In this document: positions 46,743-64,000 of the stretch, one piece after another
Layout: each line of letters starts with the position of its first letter
Numbering within the stretch: position 1 is the stretch's first letter
Assembly (NCBI GenBank): GCA_024760905.1
Contig: CM045729.1
Location: 84,999,050 to 85,063,049 of the forward strand
DNA: 64,000 nt
Source: Plotosus lineatus
Taxonomy: Eukaryota > Chordata > Actinopteri > Siluriformes > Plotosidae
Direction: 5' to 3'
Position numbers and translations under genes: made by a program
Notes under the pieces: model-generated
What the model was told of the DNA's origin: nothing
The model's input: the letters and a program-made list of their open reading frames with translations, nothing else
Database searches by the model: none

Positions 46743-48268
46743 CTAGTCCTTCTCAAAAAAATTTGCATATTGTGATAAAGTTCATTATTTTCTGTAATGT
46801 ACTGATAAACATTACTTTCATATATTTTAGATTCATTACACACAACTGAAGTAATTCAAGCTTTTTAGTGTTTTAATATTGATAATTTTGGCAAAAAAGT
46901 AAAGAAAAAACAAAAATCTATCTCAAAAAAATTACCATATTTCATCCGACCAATAAAAAGTGTTTTTAATACAAAAAAAGTCAACCTTCAAATAATTATG
47001 TTGAGTTCTGCACTCAATACTTGGTCGGGAATCCTTTTGCAGAAATGACTGCTTCAATGCGGCGTGGCATGGAGGCAATCAGCCTGTGGCACTGCTGAGG
47101 TGTTATGGAGGCCCAGGATGCTTCGATAGCGGCCTTAAGCTCATCCACAGTGTTGGGTCTGGTGTCTCTCAACTTTCTCTTCACAATATCCCACAGATTC
47201 TCTATGGAGTTCAGGTCAGGAGAGTTGGCAGGCCAATTGAGCTCAGTAATACCATGGTCAGTAAACCATTTCCCAGTGGTTTTGGCACTGTGAGCAGGAA
47301 ATCTTCATGCTTCCGTCTGCTGAAAAGCTTTATGGAGATGAAGTGCTCCAAAATCTCCTGATAGCTAGCTGCATTGACCCTGCCCTTGATAAAACACAGT
47401 GGACCAACACCAACAGCTGACATGACACCCCAGACCATCACTGACTGTGGGTACTTGACACTGGACTTCAGGCATTTTGGCATTTCCTTCTCCCCAGTCT
47501 TCAGACTCTGGCACCTTGGTTTCTGAATGACATGCAAAATTTGCTTTCGTTCGAAAAAAGTACTTTGGACCGCTGAGCAACAGTCCAGTGCTGCTTCTCT
47601 GTAGCCCAGGTCAGCCGCTTCTGCCGCTGTTTCTGGTTCAAAAGTAGCTTGACCTGGGGAATGTGGCACCTGTAGCCCAGTCCACTGCTTCCGCAGGTCC
47701 CCCAAGGTCTGGACTCGGCCCTTCTCCACAATCTTCCTCAGGGTCCGGTCACCTCTTCTGGTGGTGCAGTGTTTTCTGCCACTTTTTCCTTCCCACAGAT
47801 GTCCCACTGAGGTGGCTTGATACCCCACTCTGGGAACAGCCTATTCGCTCAGAGATTTCTTTCTGTGTCTTACCCTCTTGCTTGAGGGTGTCAATGATGG
47901 CCTTCTGGACAGCAGTCAGGTCGGCAGTCTTACCCATGATTGCGGTTTTGAGTAATGAACCAGGCTGGGAGTTTTTAAAAGCCTCAGGAATCTTTTGCAG
48001 GTGTTTAGAGTTAATTGGTTGATTCAGATGATTAGGTTAATAGCTAGTTTAGACTACCTGAACATGATATGCTAATTTTTTGAGATAGGAATTTTGGGTT
48101 TTCATGAGCTGTATACCAAAATCATCAGTATTAAAACAATAAAAGACCTGAAATATTTCAGTTGGTGTGCAATGAATCTAAAATATATGAAAATTTAATT
48201 TTTATCAGTACATTACAGAAAATAATCAACTTTTTCACAATATGCTAATTTTTTGAGAAGTAATAGTA
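46743..48268 (-). mobile_element. Nearly full-length Tc1 transposon with long IR/DR ends
   Basis: Inverted repeats of about 200 bases: left ccttctcaaaaaaatttgca, right reverse complement acttctcaaaaaattagcat. A second internal copy of the motif (tatctcaaaaaaattacc) lies at about 46919 and, inverted, at about 48060: the IR/DR arrangement. The transposase starts at 47937 (MGKTADLTAVQKAIIDTLKQ) with helix-turn-helix region EISERIGCSQSGV and later blocks QSVMVWGVMSAVGVGPLCF and NAASYQEILEHF. At least two frameshifts make it inactive. Confidence 0.92.
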
Positions 48269-48270
48269 TA

Positions 48271-48945
48271 CAGCTGTGTTCAAAATAATCAGTCGGATTA
48301 ACCTGATCAATCATTGTTTTTGGTAGAAATAATATTTATACATGTAAATAATTTACTAGCAGGTGTAGTAGAATCAACAGTCATGACCTGCATACTGCTG
48401 ATTCTGTGTAATTAAATCACTAATTGAAAGGGGCGTGTTCAAAATAATAGCAGTGTGGATTTCAATTAGTGATGTCATTCATTTTTTGAAAAACGGTAGC
48501 CAATTATTGTCCTTGCGAAGTTTGTACCTGCTGGTTATAAACATTTTTCTCTGAAATTTTGAGGGAAATGGGTCGTTCCGGACATTGTTCAGAACAGCGT
48601 ACCTTGATTGATTAAAACGTTGTTTGGAGAAGAGGAAACATATACGTGTAGAAAATGAGGGGCTGCTCAACTAAAATGATCCCAAATGCTTTAAAATAGC
48701 AGCCGATACCTGAAAGGCGTGGAAGAGATTGAAAAATTATTCAAATAGATCGAAGAAGAGTCAAAATGGCAGAGACTAGAGAAGGTCTGAAAGAAGGTCT
48801 CGAGTAATTTGTGAGTCCTGTTACAATTTGAAGATACCTTTTGTGAAGCCGAGCTATCAGCAAGAAGCCCCTGCAAAGTCCCAGTGTCCCAGGGGGGGGA
48901 AAAAACATGCTGAAGAGGTTATAGTTCGCCAAAGAGAGTTTCAGT
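48271..48945 (+). mobile_element. Tc1-like transposon, 5' half
   Basis: Starts at a TA shared with the previous element: cagctgtgttcaaaataatc. An ATG at about 48569 reads MGRSGHCSEQRT before a stop; later MLKR and FAKE-type pieces at 48908-48935. Right half missing. Confidence 0.75.
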
Positions 48946-49024
48946 ATACGTACAGTACATGGGATACAACATTAAGAGTCATACACATTTTGAATAGAAA
49001 ACTATCAGTTTTTAATTGAAAACA

Positions 49025-49030
49025 TTTATT
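49025..49030 (-). promoter_or_regulatory. Polyadenylation signal of lcp1
   Basis: AATAAA on the minus strand, about 310 bases beyond the lcp1 stop; the last Tc1 element ends just downstream. Confidence 0.55.
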
Positions 49031-49337
49031 AAAACATCACCTCAGTGTGATTGGTGCAGGCAGGGCATTGGGTGTTTTTATGCTTCTTGTGATCATCTCT
49101 GTTACTCTATAGGTAAGAATGTTAACATTGCACAAAGGTAATATTAGCTGGAAAAACAACAACACTGGTCGGTCCAGTCAGTCCTGCTTTTTTTTTTTTT
49201 TTTTTGTTTGCTTGTTTGTTTTGTCCTTCCACATGTGTATATGTCCCCTGACAAACTGAATACAGTGAGCAAATGGAAAATAAAGATTTTGTAAAGCAGA
49301 CATCTTAATGTTTCTTTCCCATGGTTAGCTCCTCACA

Positions 49338-61320
<11,983 letters not shown>

Positions 61321-61321
61321 A

Positions 61322-61482
61322 CAGTCTCTCACTGTCTATGGTGAGAGGTGTGGCCAGCCTTTGATAACCCAGTTAGCTGCACTGGAAAGACAGCCGTGAA
61401 AACCCAGTGATAGTGGGGCTTGAACCACTGACCTTTGAATCGTAAATCCAGCATCCTACCACCAGGCCACCACTGCCCCTGA
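61322..61482 (-). repeat. SINE head fragment, minus strand
   Basis: Reads agtctctcactgtctatggt, tttgataacccagttagctg, ggcttgaaccactgac and ccaggccaccactgcccc. No tail. Confidence 0.75.
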
Positions 61483-61825
61483 ATACAGAGCTGTAATTAT
61501 AAATGTTCTAACCCATAAATAATTTTTTTAACAGCTTGTGTGCATGATTTCACTTCTTGATACGAGTCAAGGATTTTACAGATGAGATTTGGAACTGACA
61601 ATGCATCTTAGATGAATACTTTGAATGAGCGATATGCACAAAGTTTGCTATCTAGAAAATTCTGGTAGGCATTTCCCTGTGCTCTAAATTGCCAGGTTGG
61701 GCAAAGTGTAATTAATCTATGTGGTGATGAAAGACAAATCAGATAGATAGTACACCGAGCAGAGGCAATAAAGACAGCAGTGATTTGAAAATGCTGGCTG
61801 CATTTTCATGTCACTCTGTGACAAT

Positions 61826-62777
61826 TACTATTACCACCACCACCACCACCAATGATGTTTACTACTAGTCATACAGTGATTACTTAATACTGTGATTACT
61901 ACAACTACTATGACTGCCACTACCAAGAACAGCATGTCTACTGTTACTACTACTGTTGCTGTCAATACTACTGCTGCCAATATCACTGCTGCTACTACTA
62001 GTGCTACTACTAATATAACTACTGTACTGTACTACTATTGGTAGTAGTAGTAGTGGTACTACTACTACTAATATAAATATTACTACTACTATCACTACTA
62101 TCACTACTAGTACTACTACTACTATTACAGCCAATATCACTACTCGTACTACTACTACTTCTAATAATAATAATAATAACACTAATACTAATACAACTAC
62201 CACTACTATCAGTACTACTAATGTTATGACTACCACTACTCTCACTGCTACTATGATTAATAATATCACCACCACTACTACTACTACTACCACCATCACC
62301 ACCACTACTACCACTACCACTACCACCATCACCACCACTACTACTACTACCACTACCACTACCGCCATCACCACCACTACTACTACTACTCCCACTACCA
62401 CTACCACCATCACCACCTCCACTACTACTATCACCACCACCACCACTACCGCCAATCACCACCACTACTACTACTCCCACCACCACCATGACCACCACCA
62501 CTACTACTACCACTACCACCATCACCACCACTACTACTACCACTACCACCATCACCACCACTATTACTACTACCACTACCACCATCACCACCACTATTAC
62601 TACTACTACTACCACTACCACTACCGCCATCACCACCACTACTACTACTACTACCACTACCACGCCCACCATCACCACCACTACTACTACCACTACCGCC
62701 ATCACCACCACCACCACCACTACTACTACAACCACAGCCACCATCACCACCACTATTACTACTACCACTACCGCCAT

Positions 62778-62810
<33 letters not shown>

Positions 62811-62875
62811 CACTACCACGTCCACCATCACTACTACTACTACTACTACTGCTACTACTACTACTACCTCTTCTT
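61826..62875. repeat. 1-kb (ACC/ACT)n trinucleotide array
   Basis: From a short acc run at 61833 through imperfect act/acc units to dense acc-act-act units at 62260-62870, with recurrent accgccatcaccaccact. Long open frames on both strands (poly-T, poly-V, poly-S/G) are repeat artefacts. Confidence 0.96.
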
Positions 62876-62939
62876 AGGCCCCCTTCTTCAGTCATTGCAG
62901 ACAATGGGTAACATCACATCCTGACACATTGTTGTTTAT

Positions 62940-64000
62940 GACTCAGAAGGTCAAATGTGAGATGTACAGACCCTGCCACATTTGTTGCATCTGAGTAGAT
63001 CAGCTGTTGGCTGGGAGTCAGATATTCTATTGGTTCTCCTTGTATTAACTCTGTCAATGAGGTCAGCTTCTCCTTTTGACAGTCCCTGATAAACTGCGTT
63101 CCACCATCTTGTTTGTTCTGCTGCTACCTATTCCCAGGACCCTGTTTCGATGCCAACAGCTTTTATGCCATTCTTGCAGGCATCTTTGTACCACAGCTTT
63201 GGTCGGCCAACAGATCTTTATTTATATGAAGAAAGCTCCCCATATAGCATGTCCTTGGGGATGTAACCATTTTCCATCTAGTGGAACTTCAAAGTTTGTC
63301 ATGTTTTTCCTGCCATTTTTTTGCCCAGGACACATTGGAGGCTAAGGTGGAAGGTGTTTAGCTAGTGATTTTTCTTGTCTGGAATATGTTGTCCAGGACT
63401 CACTGCCATACAGTAGTGTGCTGATTACGCAAGTGTTGTAGACAGACATCTTTGTTTAACAGTCAGCAACTTATTAGACCATACCCTTGTCCTCAGCCTT
63501 ACAAGTGTTGATGCAGCCTTTCCAATCTTCTCGTGAATCTCAGCATCGAGAGAAAGATTGTCGGAGATTGTGGAGCATGTGCCACTTCGAGGATGAAGAT
63601 ATCAATCCTGATGGTTGGTGGTGATATAGTGTATTGTGCCAAGATGTTAGTCTTTTTTATACTTTCGGTCAGACCAAACAGTTCCATGCCTCAGAGAAGC
63701 GGTCAATTAATTAATGTTTGGAGGTCTTCTTCTGTGTGGGTCACCAGTGCTCCATCATCTGTAAACAGTAGATCTCTGATCAATCCGATCCAGGTTTTGG
63801 TCCTGGTACACAGGCGGGCTGGATTGAATAGCTTGCCATCAGTTCGAGTGTGCAGGTAGACGCCTTCAGTGGCATCGTCAAAGATGTGCTTTAACAGCAG
63901 CGAAAAGAAGATTACGAAGGGTGTGGGAGCAAGCACACTGCCCTATTTGACACTATTTTTGATCTTGAGCATTTCTGGTATTCTGCCATCAAACTGTACT
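62940..64000 (-). mobile_element. Second type of LINE, reverse-transcriptase remnant, runs off the edge
   Basis: The minus frame at 63936-63703 reads VYLHTRTDGKLFNPARL and LIRDLLFTDDGALVTHTEED, the fingers/palm region with the catalytic F-x-D-D (LFTDD here). Further 3', other frames give LLYGSESWTTYSRQE at about 63380 and SVGRPKLWYKDACKNGIKAV at about 63180. Stops and frameshifts throughout. It differs from the RTE-like LINE at 38846-40970. Confidence 0.75.

Noticed and set aside
61880..62924. Long ORFs on both strands over the trinucleotide array
   Set aside because: Homopolymer-like products (V, T, S/G) from a simple repeat.

Overview
This window looks like nuclear DNA from a ray-finned fish. 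It has small vertebrate-type exons separated by introns full of fish transposons (several Tc1 families, TcMar-Tigger, hAT, RTE-like LINEs, tRNA-derived SINEs) and very many TG/CA, TA and tetranucleotide tracts. A SINE at about 38.5 kb resembles a repeat I know from otophysan fishes, so a catfish or relative is my guess, not a demonstrated assignment.

Four conserved protein-coding genes can be rebuilt exon by exon with consistent splice phases. (1) The 3' end of tbc1d8, plus strand, six exons, 5496-9236; the 5' part lies left of the window. (2) rpl31, minus strand, complete, four coding exons, 23274 down to 19400, with a likely non-coding 5'TOP first exon near 23558-23594. (3) cnot11, plus strand, complete, seven coding exons, 24104-44759. 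(4) lcp1 (L-plastin), minus strand, the last eleven coding exons, 60867 down to 49338; the EF-hands and first part of CH1 lie right of the window. tbc1d8 and rpl31 converge, rpl31 and cnot11 diverge from a gap of about 0.5 kb, and cnot11 and lcp1 converge. These are housekeeping or cell-biological genes (Rab-GAP, ribosome, CCR4-NOT deadenylase, actin bundling) with no sign of a shared pathway.

The rest is repeats. 0-5.5 kb: LINE remnants, a Tigger element, Tc1 and hAT pieces. 9.2-19.4 kb: TA/TG tracts, a Tc1 carrying two later insertions, a 1.36-kb GAGT-type satellite, and a hAT element with target-site duplication. rpl31 and cnot11 introns: Tigger copies, SINEs with intact target-site duplications, an RTE-like LINE and a Harbinger-like element. 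45.3-48.95 kb: a pile of Tc1 elements between cnot11 and lcp1. lcp1 introns: SINEs with one head and different tails, nested Tc1/Tigger/LINE insertions, and a 1-kb trinucleotide array. The right edge is a LINE reverse-transcriptase remnant.

I found no clearly new biological system. The most interesting structures are (a) TG tracts against 3' splice sites of several genes, including one lcp1 intron with AC at its 5' end and GT at its 3' end, and (b) a modular SINE family in which one tRNA-like head carries at least three different tails, one matching the 3' end of a LINE in the same window.
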